Positions 7,602 to 15,980 of a stretch of DNA of 35,588 nucleotides are shown piece after piece. The DNA is taken from IMG/VR virus record IMGVR_UViG_3300044949_001174, positions 1 through 35,588 of that record; one strand, given 5' to 3'. Each line of letters starts with the position of its first letter. Within the stretch, counting starts at the first letter, position 1. Under the pieces are notes generated by a model. That model ran no database searches. It was given only the letters and a program-made list of their open reading frames with translations, and was not told the DNA's origin. The position numbers and the translations under genes were made by a program. This stretch comes from a virus.

Positions 7602-8321
7602 ATGGCCAACTACACCAAACGCATCAACGAACTGGCTTCTGTACTGTCGCCTTTCCGGTACGTCGCCAACATTGAGTTACTTACGGATGCACAGTTAAGT
7701 GCACACGGTTATTACAGGGGCTTCATATGCCCTCATGGGCATACCATTCGTGACAAAACCTATCATTGGTGTTACGAATGTGTTCGTAAAATTTCCAATA
7801 ACAACTGTGGTTTTGACATCAACTATATTGATGGCTTGTACAAACATCGCTTGCTATCCATCTGGAGCAAGATACCTGTAAAAGATTTTGAAGAGTGCTG
7901 GGAAACACCTGCGTTAACAAAGTCGCGCATTCGTTTCCCTTCCTATCGTTCTGCTAACAGTAAAAACCTAGCTGAAAACATTAGTGCACATAAAGTCATT
8001 TATCAATGTGCATGGGGAGATGTCGGCAAAATGGTTGTAACACGTACGTGCCGCAATAAAGATTGTCTTAATCCTTTGCATATGATTTCAAGTTGGAATC
8101 GCACCTTCCCACCCGTTGAAATCCAACCGTTTCATCACACGTTTGATCCCAGCAAATTGATGCACGCTGCAGATAACCAGCTAAAAGAAACACCTGAACC
8201 CATTATGAAAGCCAAGTACAAACAAACGATTCAACATCCGTTGGTGAACAAAAACACCCCGGATTATGATGATACACAGGAGCTGTATTACGGTTCATAT
8301 GCCCAGGAATTCAGTAGTTAG
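7602..8321 (+). CDS. Zinc-finger HNH/His-Me-type endonuclease-like protein
   Basis: 239 residues. An N-terminal zinc site is formed by C43-P-H-G-H47 with C57-Y-E-C60. The middle has SAHKVIYQCAWGDVGK then RTCRNKDCLNPLHM, the C-x-N-x-x-C-x-NP-x-H pattern of zinc-binding homing endonucleases of the HNH/His-Me group. The histidine normally preceding the first cysteine of that loop is absent (VVTRTC). The C-terminal 60 residues look disordered. It begins 2 bases after the previous gene and overlaps the next by 23 bases. It could be a nuclease or only a DNA-binding relative. Confidence 0.65.
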   Translation: MANYTKRINELASVLSPFRYVANIELLTDAQLSAHGYYRGFICPHGHTIRDKTYHWCYECVRKISNNNCGFDINYIDGLYKHRLLSIWSKIPVKDFEECWETPALTKSRIRFPSYRSANSKNLAENISAHKVIYQCAWGDVGKMVVTRTCRNKDCLNPLHMISSWNRTFPPVEIQPFHHTFDPSKLMHAADNQLKETPEPIMKAKYKQTIQHPLVNKNTPDYDDTQELYYGSYAQEFSS

Positions 8322-9207
8322 TCAAGAGCAACGCACTAAAAATAATCCATTAGTACTTGGTACTTTTGACCAGCTTTCGCTGCGTTATTTACGTGGTAAT
8401 CTTGGTGCAAAGTACCAAGTAAAAACCAACGGGTTTGGCGGCGGTACGTACAACAACTGGTTCCAGGTCAACCTTTCGGCCCCTGCTTGGATCATTGTTA
8501 CCAAAGGGCCGCCGCGCCCTACATACATCAACGTCAGTGTTTATGATCTCAACAATATACCTCAAACAGATCTGCCTGTATTCCAGGCTGATTCACTGAC
8601 TGATGGTGTCAACAATCTAGGGGATGTGTACATTCCTTACCTTAATACGGTAATGAGTGTTCAATCTGATCTTTACAACACCTTTGATAGGTTGCGGCTT
8701 GATCGTGGTGATGACCGATACTTTCCTTTAGGCGTTGGTAGCTATTTAATTTGCATCTCGTCTACACGCAACGAACCCCTTAACTACGAAGTTGGTGTTG
8801 TTATCGAGCCTGCTTCTACCACTCAAGAAGGATTCTGGGAACTTGAAGATGTAGATGGTAGTGTTGCACTACAAGAATACACAATTGATGTTCCAGAGAT
8901 TGTTAGCCCTGTAGACACTGCAGTTATTATTCCCCCCAATAGCGGCGCATTTACTGAAGCTCTTTGTGTCATTGAATCTCCAGGGGGCAGTGTTACCGTT
9001 GGCACTAACTCCACTTGGTTAATTGGTACGCGCATTCCAAGTAGCAATATCAATGACTTCAAAATTGATTTAGAACCAGGTGATGATGCATACTACGATA
9101 CTATTCATGACCACTCCTTGTCTGATTGGCAAACTGCTTGGAGTAGGGAACATCAAGATACCGATCGGTTCCCTGAGGTCTTTATTCCGTTAACAAACAG
9201 ACCATGA
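8299..9207 (+). CDS. Probable virion structural protein (beta-rich)
   Basis: 302 residues from ATG 8299 (MPRNSVVSQEQRTKNN). Longer in-frame starts back to 8266 lie further inside the preceding gene and are less likely. The protein is beta-rich, with segments such as NNWFQVNLSAPAWIIVTKG and YINVSVYDLNNIPQTDLPVF and many Asn/Gly/Pro turns, typical of a tail or capsid-surface protein. It has no signal peptide or membrane span. The C-terminus carries DDAYYDTIHDHSLSDWQTAW. It is followed by two tiny coupled genes. The assignment rests on composition and context; no family is recognised. Confidence 0.6.
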   Translation: MPRNSVVSQEQRTKNNPLVLGTFDQLSLRYLRGNLGAKYQVKTNGFGGGTYNNWFQVNLSAPAWIIVTKGPPRPTYINVSVYDLNNIPQTDLPVFQADSLTDGVNNLGDVYIPYLNTVMSVQSDLYNTFDRLRLDRGDDRYFPLGVGSYLICISSTRNEPLNYEVGVVIEPASTTQEGFWELEDVDGSVALQEYTIDVPEIVSPVDTAVIIPPNSGAFTEALCVIESPGGSVTVGTNSTWLIGTRIPSSNINDFKIDLEPGDDAYYDTIHDHSLSDWQTAWSREHQDTDRFPEVFIPLTNRP

Positions 9208-9326
9208 TCAAAAAGCTACTTGCTTTATTCCGTAAAAAACCACGTAAATATTATCCGCATGTTGCTTGGTTGCGCTATTGTATGGAAAATCCATCGGCAC
9301 CAGGGTGCCGCATGTATGACGTATGA
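9204..9326 (+). CDS. Small basic protein, 40 residues
   Basis: ATG at 9204 overlaps the stop of the preceding gene (ATGA) and its TGA at 9324-9326 overlaps the next ATG. The product MIKKLLALFRKKPRKYYPHV... ends with WLRYCMENPSAPGCRMYDV, where two cysteines and the Pro-Gly-Cys turn look structured. The basic amphipathic N-terminus could touch a membrane or nucleic acid. Function unknown; overlaps on both sides support it as a gene. Confidence 0.6.
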   Translation: MIKKLLALFRKKPRKYYPHVAWLRYCMENPSAPGCRMYDV

Positions 9327-9463
9327 CTCTTTTAGATCCTCCTCAAAAACCCAAAGAACCTAAACCAGTGCCTTCCAAAATTACGGAAGCCACTGAAGAA
9401 GATTGGCAAGACTTTTTTGCCGAACAAGAAAACCTGGATTACCTAAGAGAATTTGACCGATAG
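9323..9463 (+). CDS. Small acidic protein, 46 residues
   Basis: ATG at 9323 overlaps the previous TGA (ATGA); stop TAG at 9461-9463. The N-terminal half is Pro/Lys-rich (DPPQKPKEPKPVP). The C-terminal half is acidic and helical (TEATEEDWQDFFAEQENLDYL). No domain is recognised. It could be an adaptor to a virion partner. Confidence 0.55.
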   Translation: MTLLDPPQKPKEPKPVPSKITEATEEDWQDFFAEQENLDYLREFDR

Positions 9464-9486
9464 AATAAAGAAAAACCACACTTACC

Positions 9487-9675
9487 ATGAACGTAAACAA
9501 CTATATTGAAGCTGCTCTCGCTGTTCATGCAGCGGCTTCTGTTATTACCGCCTTAACACCAACCCCAAAAGATGACGCGCTTGCAGTAAAAGCTTACCGC
9601 ATCATCGAATTGTGCGCCTTGGTTGTGGGTCGCGCCAAAGAACCCGGCACTGAGAAGCGTCGCCGCCGTCGTTGA
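9487..9675 (+). CDS. Small helical protein with Arg-rich tail, 62 residues
   Basis: ATG 9487. Two hydrophobic helical segments (YIEAALAVHAAASVITAL and IIELCALVVGRA) are separated by a Pro/Asp turn, and the protein ends in KRRRRR. Two short helices and a positively charged tail are compatible with a holin-like or membrane-associated protein, and it lies next to the convergent endolysin gene (2 bases apart). The hydrophobic stretches are alanine-rich and weak, so a soluble helical hairpin is also possible. Confidence 0.5.
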   Translation: MNVNNYIEAALAVHAAASVITALTPTPKDDALAVKAYRIIELCALVVGRAKEPGTEKRRRRR

Positions 9676-9677
9676 GT

Positions 9678-10682
9678 TTAGTAATCCCAACGAACGTGTG
9701 GCTTGCCTTCTCTGATACCAAGATGCACAAAACCTTTTGGTGCGCCGTAGCCTAATGAGTAAGGCCAATTTTTATCACACCAACTTTGCACTGTGTTGAT
9801 ATCCACACCATCAACGTAAAAATCAACGGCTCCTTTTGATGGAGCACTGTAAGTATGTTCACTGTTTTTAGCGCCACCTACTTGTGTATTAATGGGTTCT
9901 GGGCGAGAAGCACTTGTGATAATTAATGGTTTGTTACCAAATTGCTTACGTACTTTCTCAAGGAATAAACAAAGTTCTTTTGCCGTATCACATTGATACT
10001 GTTTGGTGAACCGACGAGCCTCTTGATTAAGAGTTAATTCACCATAGGTAATGTTAGGTGTGATTCTATATGTGAATGGGCTCCAAGGAGTAAAGTTACT
10101 TGCGTGCGGATCGGCATCTTTTTTCTCTCCAATGTTTTGGAGTTGTCGATCCATGATCTGAATTAGTTTTGTACTGTAGTCTGGATCAGTAGCGTACCCT
10201 TCTTTGACTAGTAGACGTGCACATTCATTCCTACTAACTGCCCTGTTAACACCTTTGTGCCCATCAAAGTCTTTGTACCAACGATCAACAAGGTATAAAA
10301 CACATGTTTTTAAATCTGGAAAATCAATAAATCCAGCCTTGATTGTGATCCACTGACCGTTGATAAATTCCTTTGTTTCAACCGTAGAGCCAGATCCTTT
10401 TAATCCAAAGTAATTGTTTTTACCAGAAGTGTGTTGACCCCAGCCAGACTCAAGTGCCCACTGTGCAGCTACACATTCAGGAAACTTGGCACTAGCTTCT
10501 TTTGCGGTTTTAACAACAACGTCCCAAGTAATGGTGCTTTCCTTGGCTGGTTTATTGCGATACTTAACAGAAAAAGACTCCAGGATTTCAGGTGTTAACT
10601 GAGATTGGAGCCAATTCCATGCGTCAATTTGATGTTGTTCTTTATTAAAGAACGTTGCAGCATCTGTTAGTTTAATTGCCAC
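9678..10682 (-). CDS. Endolysin: glucosaminidase plus M15-like peptidase
   Basis: 334 residues from a GTG at 10682. The N-terminal domain (about 50-185) is a glucosaminidase (PF01832-like): AAQWALESGWGQHTSG with catalytic Glu at about 78, then KNNYFGLKG and a FIDFPDLKTCVLYL segment. The C-terminal domain (about 225-334) looks like an M15 D,D-peptidase of the Peptidase_M15_3 type: SASRPEPINTQVGG, SEHTYSAPSKGAVDFYVDG (zinc His and Asp) and GFVHLGIR (third zinc His). The enzyme should cut both glycan and peptide bonds of the cell wall. It has no signal peptide, so it needs a holin or other release. A 9-bp inverted repeat (10684-10723) ends next to its start codon and may control it. Confidence 0.88.
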   Translation of the reverse strand: MAIKLTDAATFFNKEQHQIDAWNWLQSQLTPEILESFSVKYRNKPAKESTITWDVVVKTAKEASAKFPECVAAQWALESGWGQHTSGKNNYFGLKGSGSTVETKEFINGQWITIKAGFIDFPDLKTCVLYLVDRWYKDFDGHKGVNRAVSRNECARLLVKEGYATDPDYSTKLIQIMDRQLQNIGEKKDADPHASNFTPWSPFTYRITPNITYGELTLNQEARRFTKQYQCDTAKELCLFLEKVRKQFGNKPLIITSASRPEPINTQVGGAKNSEHTYSAPSKGAVDFYVDGVDINTVQSWCDKNWPYSLGYGAPKGFVHLGIREGKPHVRWDY

Positions 10683-10683
10683 G

Positions 10684-10723
10684 ATACTACTACCGGTTGT
10701 TTTATTTTAACTGATAGTAGTAT
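10684..10723 (-). promoter_or_regulatory. Inverted repeat upstream of endolysin start
   Basis: ATACTACTA (10684-10692) and TAGTAGTAT (10715-10723) are perfect 9-bp arms separated by 22 bases, ending one base before the GTG start of the endolysin on the minus strand. In mRNA the stem would cover the position of the ribosome site. No U-run follows, so a terminator is less likely. The alternative is a protein operator. Confidence 0.5.
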
Positions 10724-10731
10724 TGTATATC

Positions 10732-11103
10732 TTAAACCTCAACGTAACCAAGTGGATGCGGTAACGGCGGCAAAGGATCCGGTACGTCCCAAGGAAGTCC
10801 TGATGCTTTGTTTAATTCCGCATCAACGCGTGCTGCCAAGGCGTTTTCAATTTCCTTAACGCGGTCAGATGTCAATGCATCTTTGCACCAACCCATGACT
10901 GTTTCTTTGTTGAGGCTGAGATACGGAATCCATTTTTCACGTTCAGCGGGGGCAAGCTCAACAATGCCAGAAGTACTGACTGTGTACTTGCCTGCCATCT
11001 GATACGCAAACCAATGGATTGCCGTGACTTCACTACCTGGGTAAGAAGCACTATCCGGAAGTCTCCGATCTAACAATGAAATTCCCCAAGTAGTTTTAGT
11101 CAT
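10732..11103 (-). CDS. Small tail/virion-associated-like protein, paralogue A
   Basis: 123 residues, MTKTTWGISLLDRRLPDSASYPGSEV. It shares a pattern with the protein at 11324-11647: T-x-W-x-I-x-x-L-x-R-x-LPD near the start, V-x-x-x-HW, then a G-rich beta segment, a P-(F/Y)-x-x-L element, W-x-x-x-x-L and an acidic IE-x-AL helix. I associate this layout with short cyanophage proteins of the DUF7936 type. This copy has a longer Pro-rich C-terminus (PDPLPPLPHPLGYV). It lies in a minus-strand cluster between the fibres and the endolysin; role unknown, tail accessory possible. Confidence 0.65.
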   Translation of the reverse strand: MTKTTWGISLLDRRLPDSASYPGSEVTAIHWFAYQMAGKYTVSTSGIVELAPAEREKWIPYLSLNKETVMGWCKDALTSDRVKEIENALAARVDAELNKASGLPWDVPDPLPPLPHPLGYVEV

Positions 11104-11106
11104 TGC

Positions 11107-11289
11107 TCAACCTTCAACAACTTCAGGATTAACGGCAGTAACTTGTTCTTCCTCTGGCGCAAACTCAAGAGTCTCGATCAGTTGGCCGATGAGGTTGCCA
11201 GCGAAAGCCACAAGGTTGCCGTCACCAGTGGCACGTGCAGCGCCAAAAGAATTGATAGCGGAGATTAACTCAGCTTTAGTGCAAGCCAT
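11107..11289 (-). CDS. Small helical protein between paralogues, 60 residues
   Basis: ATG 11289, product MACTKAELISAINSFGAARATGDGNL... with two short helices and an acidic tail (EFAPEEEQVTAVNPEVVEG). It lies between two related genes with 3 bases to the downstream start. No domain is recognised. Confidence 0.6.
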   Translation of the reverse strand: MACTKAELISAINSFGAARATGDGNLVAFAGNLIGQLIETLEFAPEEEQVTAVNPEVVEG

Positions 11290-11323
11290 AACGAAGCAAT
11301 AACTTCAAAAACTATAACAAAAA

Positions 11324-11647
11324 TCACCAGGGGACACCAGTAGAAGAAGTTGGGTGCAGTTTGGCTTGAATTTGATTGTACAGTGCTTCTTCAATCGAAA
11401 CAACTTGATCAACGCCAAGTGTTGCCAGGGTCCAATTCACCACTTCTTCCTTGGTGAGTTCACTGAAAGGAGTGAAGTTATCAGGGTTGGGTTCACCAAG
11501 ACCAACGCTGCCGTAACAACCGGCAGTTTCACCGTCTTCTTCCAAAGATGCAGTCCAATGGACGGTGTATACAGCACCATCAGGACAGGTGTCACCATCA
11601 GGAAGATGACGTTCGAGGTTGGCAATATTCCAAATAGTATTAGCCAT
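11324..11647 (-). CDS. Small tail/virion-associated-like protein, paralogue B
   Basis: 107 residues from ATG 11647 (MANTIWNIANLERHLPDGD); a TTG at 11653 would add two residues. It shares the T-x-W-x-I-x-x-L-x-R-x-LPD start, V-x-HW motif, YGSVGL beta element, PFSEL-T-KEEVVNW segment and IEEALYNQI helix with the gene at 10732-11103, so the two arose by duplication. This copy is closer to the compact form of the family. Function unknown; the position beside fibre genes suggests a tail role. Confidence 0.7.
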   Translation of the reverse strand: MANTIWNIANLERHLPDGDTCPDGAVYTVHWTASLEEDGETAGCYGSVGLGEPNPDNFTPFSELTKEEVVNWTLATLGVDQVVSIEEALYNQIQAKLHPTSSTGVPW

Positions 11648-11698
11648 GATCAATGATATTTTCTTTTATTTTACCAGGTGTGATTAGAGAAGGTGACT

Positions 11699-11893
11699 TC
11701 AACACCTGGTGCCGGTATACCCACAATCGGAGCAATGAACGCTCCATTGAGGCGGCCAACTTGTAAGACACATTGATGGGTTGGAATCCATCAGCTCAGA
11801 ACCGCAATCCGGGCAGGCAATCCCGTTCTTGACGGGTCCGGTGGTGAAAGTCCACGCTTGCCTGTTGTGGTCTTCTAGGGATGTCAGAGTCAT
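11699..11893 (-). CDS. Small zinc-ribbon protein
   Basis: 64 residues with two CxxC knuckles: CPDCGSEL in the middle and HCSDCGY near the C-terminus, about 26 residues apart, typical of a treble-clef/ribbon zinc site. The N-terminus (LTSLEDHNRQAWTFTTGP) is polar. Nothing indicates an enzymatic function; it may be a scaffold or nucleic-acid-binding peptide. It lies 12 bases after the fibre gene stop in the same direction. Confidence 0.65.
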   Translation of the reverse strand: MTLTSLEDHNRQAWTFTTGPVKNGIACPDCGSELMDSNPSMCLTSWPPQWSVHCSDCGYTGTRC

Positions 11894-11905
11894 AAGTGAG
11901 TAGGG

Positions 11906-13756
11906 CTACGAGGTCTTGAGTGCGGCGACTACAGCTTCCAAGGTCTCAATCCTGGCGGCTGCCTCTTGCAGCGCTTTAAGCATTGGCGTAATTAACTGGG
12001 TATAATGAACTCCACGAAGCTCTGGATTTCCATTTACATAGTCGTAGAAACACAGTTCTGGGGCTACAATTTCTACTTCTTCTGCAATTAAGCCATATTC
12101 AAGTTCATCGTAAGTGTCTTCTGTGTAATTCTCATCTTTATCTTTCTTGCGCCTATTAAAACTGACAGGTTTTAGTTGGTACAACCAATCAGTACTTTCA
12201 ATGGCATTGATGTTTGCTTTGCTTGCCTTAATAGAGCTTACGTAGCCCATCAAGCCAGTATCGTCGATGTATAGATCTCTGTTGGTCGCCCCAACGGTGT
12301 CACCAAAAACATCGCCCCAAATGACGCTGCCATCATTTTTGATGGTCATTCGTGGCGTCGGGCTGCTCGCTCCGTCGGCGGTAGTGGAGAACACTAGCCT
12401 GCCCGGCATGTCGTTAGCGCCGGGGGTGCCGTCAAGAAAAGAACTAATAGAAGCTGCAGTTACAAACTCTGTTCCATCGCTTCCAGAAAAGAAAATGGCT
12501 CCAAAAGTAGATGAATTTGTGTCATTAGCAATTAAAGTATTGCTTCCCAGGGTTGACCCACCTGAGGATCCTAAGAAAATAATTGGACCATTTGAGTTTT
12601 CGTTTCTAACAACAGAGAGTCCTCCGGTGCTTGCATCTGTACCTTCTACTTGCAGCCGTGGAGCCAGTGATGAATTATTAAAGTTCGTACGCGCACTAAA
12701 CGTGCCAACTAACAACCTGCCGGAGCTGTCGATGCGGGCTTTTTCTCCGCCAGCGGTGCCAAGCGCCAGGCCGGTGACATTGTTTGAAGCACGAAGGTGA
12801 AGTACGCCAGCATCATTAAACAAGCGCCCAATTTCAACTCCGCTTCCATTCCCGAACCAAGTGTCTCCGTCTACGGAAAGCTTCAGTGTGGGGCTAATAG
12901 TGCCAATCCCTACGTTGCCTGCCGAAGTGATGTACATACGCGTGCCAGCCGTGCCCGCGTTAAACGTGGTAAAAGACATATTGCTGCTGTTTGCGCCATT
13001 TCTTGTAGCAACAATTCTCATTTCTCCCGCGTTGTAGTCAATCAACGCACCATTTGACGCAGACCAGTCTGTAGCATTACTAGTTGCGCGGATTGCACCT
13101 GCAACAACTAACCTTTCGTCTGGTGCAGAAGTCCCCAGACCTACTTTCCCGTCAGAAAGAATCACCAGGCTATCAACTGGTGCGCTGCCGTTAAAGCTGA
13201 CGGCTTGAGTGGAACCTGCGGTACCAGCGCCGACAATGTTGACCGTACCAGTGCTCCCAACAATTAAACGCCCAGTGCCACTAGTCGAGATGGCTACTTG
13301 GTCTGCGCCGGGGGAATAAATGCCGGTGTTTGGATCTGAAGCAAAACTAATCGATGGGGTTCCTGAAGTACCTAATGCAAAAACACCCGATGTGATGGTA
13401 TAGACACCACCGCTGATATTGGTAAAAGTGCCGCTAGTAAAGTTTGCGTTTCCACCAGTGACAGTAGCACCTGAAATTTGAGTAGTAAAAACACCGGATA
13501 CAAAATTAGCAGTCGTGCCAGATGTCGTTGTTCCTGTTAACGAGACAAACGTTCCACTGGTGAACTGCGCCGTAGTGCCAGTGACGGTAACACCTGAAAT
13601 TGTTTGGCCTCGTACGATGTCCCCAGAGATAGTACCTGTTGCTGTTACGTTTCCTGTAAAAGTAGGATTCTGAACTAACCCAGAAATTGTAACGCTCTTA
13701 TCAACACCAGCATCGGTGAAAGTAATTGTATCACACTTTAAAATTCCGTAAGCCAT
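11906..13756 (-). CDS. Tail fibre/spike with C-terminal S74 intramolecular chaperone
   Basis: 616 residues. The first ~120 residues contain TG-rich beta repeats (GTTAQFTSGTF, GATVTGGNANFTSGTF) like those of the neighbouring fibre. The middle has repeats such as GKVGLGTSAPDERLVVAG, GNVGIGTISPTLKLSVDG and GRLLVGT, a beta-strand pattern common in S74 fibres. The last ~110 residues match the peptidase S74 chaperone: SSIKASKANI (Ser/Lys region near the self-cleavage site), YGLIAEEVEIVAPEL, GVHYTQLITPMLKALQE and a final coiled coil. The chaperone trims itself off after the fibre trimerises. It is likely a host-recognition component. The preceding fibre gene ends about 36 bases upstream of its ATG. 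Confidence 0.85.
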   Translation of the reverse strand: MAYGILKCDTITFTDAGVDKSVTISGLVQNPTFTGNVTATGTISGDIVRGQTISGVTVTGTTAQFTSGTFVSLTGTTTSGTTANFVSGVFTTQISGATVTGGNANFTSGTFTNISGGVYTITSGVFALGTSGTPSISFASDPNTGIYSPGADQVAISTSGTGRLIVGSTGTVNIVGAGTAGSTQAVSFNGSAPVDSLVILSDGKVGLGTSAPDERLVVAGAIRATSNATDWSASNGALIDYNAGEMRIVATRNGANSSNMSFTTFNAGTAGTRMYITSAGNVGIGTISPTLKLSVDGDTWFGNGSGVEIGRLFNDAGVLHLRASNNVTGLALGTAGGEKARIDSSGRLLVGTFSARTNFNNSSLAPRLQVEGTDASTGGLSVVRNENSNGPIIFLGSSGGSTLGSNTLIANDTNSSTFGAIFFSGSDGTEFVTAASISSFLDGTPGANDMPGRLVFSTTADGASSPTPRMTIKNDGSVIWGDVFGDTVGATNRDLYIDDTGLMGYVSSIKASKANINAIESTDWLYQLKPVSFNRRKKDKDENYTEDTYDELEYGLIAEEVEIVAPELCFYDYVNGNPELRGVHYTQLITPMLKALQEAAARIETLEAVVAALKTS

Positions 13757-13792
13757 TTTGTTGTCTCTTTTTGTTTATTTTAGCCGAGAAAA

Positions 13793-15589
13793 TTACGGAA
13801 GAATAATTAGTGGACCTTGGATTACAAACCCACTTGCGCTACCGGAAACAACGCCAGAACACACAATGGCTGGGTTTGCTCCAGAAGGTGTGGTTACTCT
13901 TAACGTCGCTCCTGTAATTGACGTAAAAGTACCCGTTGTGCTGCTAACAGTTACTGCATTAACTGATGTGCCGGTAACCGTAGCGCTTGAAATACTGGTT
14001 GCAAAGTTGGCAGTGTTACCTGTAACAGTTGTACCAGAGAGATAAGTAAATATTCCACTAGGTGAAACAACATTACTTCCACTGATTGTCCCTGAAGAAA
14101 CAATGCCTCCTGTGGAAAAAATACCCGTACCTAATACTGATAAATTACCGGAAACAACAGTGTTAACAAAAACAATGTTTGTGAAAACACCAGATACGGC
14201 CGAAATTAATCCGGCTTGCATGGTGTCGCCGGTAATAACAGCTCCACTTACATTCTGGAATCTTCCTGACGTACTTAAAACAATATTGCCAGTGATTGTG
14301 ACACCGGACACACTAGTGGTAAATGTACCGACTTGACCTGTTAAGTTTGTTGCAAGTACTGTGTTACCGGTAACGGTGGCACCTGAAACACTAGTAGTGC
14401 CAACGACTGTAACGCCTGTGACATTTGTAAATTGACCTGCGTTACCAGTGACCGTTGCGCCAGAAACACTGGTAGTTCCGATGACGGTGGCGCCTGTGAC
14501 CGTTGTAAATTGTCCGGCATTACCTGTTACTGTTGTACCCGACACGCGGCCAAAGTTACCAGTAACCGAAGTAACAGTCCCTGCGTCAACAATGGTACCT
14601 GTAACAGTTGCTCCTGATAAGTTCGTAAACGAACCAGAAACTCCTGTTATTATTCCAAAGTTACCGGCATCTCCTGTAATTGTTTGACCGGAAATAATTT
14701 GGGTAAAGACACCAGAAATCCCACTGACGTTACCAAAAGCACCCGTATTGCCGGTTACAGTTGCTCCCGAAACACGTGTAGTAAATGTCCCCGAAACTCC
14801 AGTGGCATTAGACACTAAAAGTGTATTGCCCGTAATTGTGGCACCTGATACCTGAGTAGTAAATACACCAGAAACACCAGAGACTGTTGAAAACTGTGCA
14901 GTAGTTCCAGTAATTGTGATTCCCGAAAGGGTTCCAGTGACACGTACGCTGTTTGCAAATTGTGCAATACCCGTGACCGTTAATCCACTTGCAACAGATA
15001 AGTTCCCGCTAACGTCAAGAATTGGCGTTCCCAAAACCTGGAACGTACCAGTGGTTGCGGCAACGGTTGTTCCTGTGAATGTAGTACCAGTTACGTTGGT
15101 AAACGTGCCGTTTGTAAAGAAAGCACTTACACCACTTGTTGTGGTGCCAGTAAGACTTGTAAAGTTTCCCGTTGGGAAAGACGCAGTAGCTCCTGTCGCC
15201 AGGGTTGTGAAGGTACCTGTTACTGCATTGACTTGACTACCTTGAATAAAAGTGCCTGTTACGGTGTTGCCACTGATCGTACCGCTGACAGTGGCATTGT
15301 TCTGTACAACAATTCCACTGAACGTACCAAGTCCAGATGCAGCTACTGTATGGAGACTGGTATGACCCGATACAGTTAAATTACCTGTGATCGTTACGTT
15401 GCCACTGATTACTGCACCGCTACTTGGCGCATAATATAAATCTAAATAATCCCTGAATTGAGAAAAGGTAATCTTTTTGTTGCGCAGTGACGGGTCCACC
15501 TCAAAAACGTGGACCAGGGTCATGACATCCTGGTCTACAATTTCGTTCGCTGCAATTGCAGGAAATTCGGTAATACGGCGGTTTGCCAC
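13793..15589 (-). CDS. Repetitive tail fibre, Thr/Gly/Val/Ser-rich
   Basis: 598 residues from a GTG at 15589. The N-terminal ~55 residues (MANRRITEFPAIAANEIVDQ... then KKITFSQFRDYL) resemble the anchoring part of phage fibre proteins. The rest is dozens of short degenerate units of the form SGATVTGN...F..VSGVFTT, a beta-solenoid-like pattern with almost no charge. The C-terminus ends SGFVIQGPLIILP with no chaperone domain, so folding may rely on the S74 domain of the next protein or on a separate factor. It is a likely long fibre subunit. The repeats are prone to recombination. Confidence 0.8.
   Translation of the reverse strand: MANRRITEFPAIAANEIVDQDVMTLVHVFEVDPSLRNKKITFSQFRDYLDLYYAPSSGAVISGNVTITGNLTVSGHTSLHTVAASGLGTFSGIVVQNNATVSGTISGNTVTGTFIQGSQVNAVTGTFTTLATGATASFPTGNFTSLTGTTTSGVSAFFTNGTFTNVTGTTFTGTTVAATTGTFQVLGTPILDVSGNLSVASGLTVTGIAQFANSVRVTGTLSGITITGTTAQFSTVSGVSGVFTTQVSGATITGNTLLVSNATGVSGTFTTRVSGATVTGNTGAFGNVSGISGVFTQIISGQTITGDAGNFGIITGVSGSFTNLSGATVTGTIVDAGTVTSVTGNFGRVSGTTVTGNAGQFTTVTGATVIGTTSVSGATVTGNAGQFTNVTGVTVVGTTSVSGATVTGNTVLATNLTGQVGTFTTSVSGVTITGNIVLSTSGRFQNVSGAVITGDTMQAGLISAVSGVFTNIVFVNTVVSGNLSVLGTGIFSTGGIVSSGTISGSNVVSPSGIFTYLSGTTVTGNTANFATSISSATVTGTSVNAVTVSSTTGTFTSITGATLRVTTPSGANPAIVCSGVVSGSASGFVIQGPLIILP
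13900..15330 (-). repeat. Degenerate coding repeats in fibre gene
   Basis: Within the fibre gene, short units encoding SGATVTGN/TGTT-like strands recur throughout, with irregular spacing. DNA copies such as two near-identical stretches around 14377-14535 (encoding GATVIGTTSVSGATVTGNAGQF) differ by only a few bases, showing recent local duplication. Confidence 0.7.
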
Positions 15590-15632
15590 CTATCTACTGC
15601 GCAATTCTTTCCTTTATTATAGTGCGGCTTAT

Positions 15633-15929
15633 TTAGCGCACCCTAACCTCAAGACGTGGCAATAAATTAGTACCTAAGTACCAAAGTCCTTGAATTCCTG
15701 TTACAATTCCACAAGAAAGCAGCAGTACCAACAGCAATTCTGCCACGGTTAAATTACGCCGCACATAAACAACTTGCGGTGGAATATCCATAGGTAATCG
15801 TTGGGGTACTGTTTGTTGGATGGCTAGCTCCATGGCACGTGCTTTCATTTCAGCCAACATCTCAGGAGTAATCTGTCCTTCCAGAGTCTGTTGCATGGGA
15901 GGTTGGCTAGGTGGAATTTGCTCTTCCAT
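15633..15929 (-). CDS. Membrane-anchored small protein, 98 residues
   Basis: Start at ATG 15929 (MEEQIPPSQPPMQQ); a GTG at 15935 adds two residues. The N-terminal half is Pro/Gln/Met-rich and helical (PEMLAEMKARAMELAIQQ). One transmembrane segment is near the C-terminus (ELLLVLLLSCGIVTGIQGLW), followed by a basic tail. The single span, N-terminal soluble part and location beside fibre and lysis genes make a spanin or holin-related role possible, but no motif proves it. Confidence 0.6.
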   Translation of the reverse strand: MEEQIPPSQPPMQQTLEGQITPEMLAEMKARAMELAIQQTVPQRLPMDIPPQVVYVRRNLTVAELLLVLLLSCGIVTGIQGLWYLGTNLLPRLEVRVR

Positions 15930-15980
15930 GATCACAAAGTTGTTTACAAAAGACTAGCATTTAATTGATCGGAGTGCAGC

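Noticed and set aside
13793-15589. CRISPR-like or diversity-generating repeats in the fibre gene
   Set aside because: Repeats are in-frame coding units of variable length with no uniform spacer pattern, and no reverse transcriptase is present.
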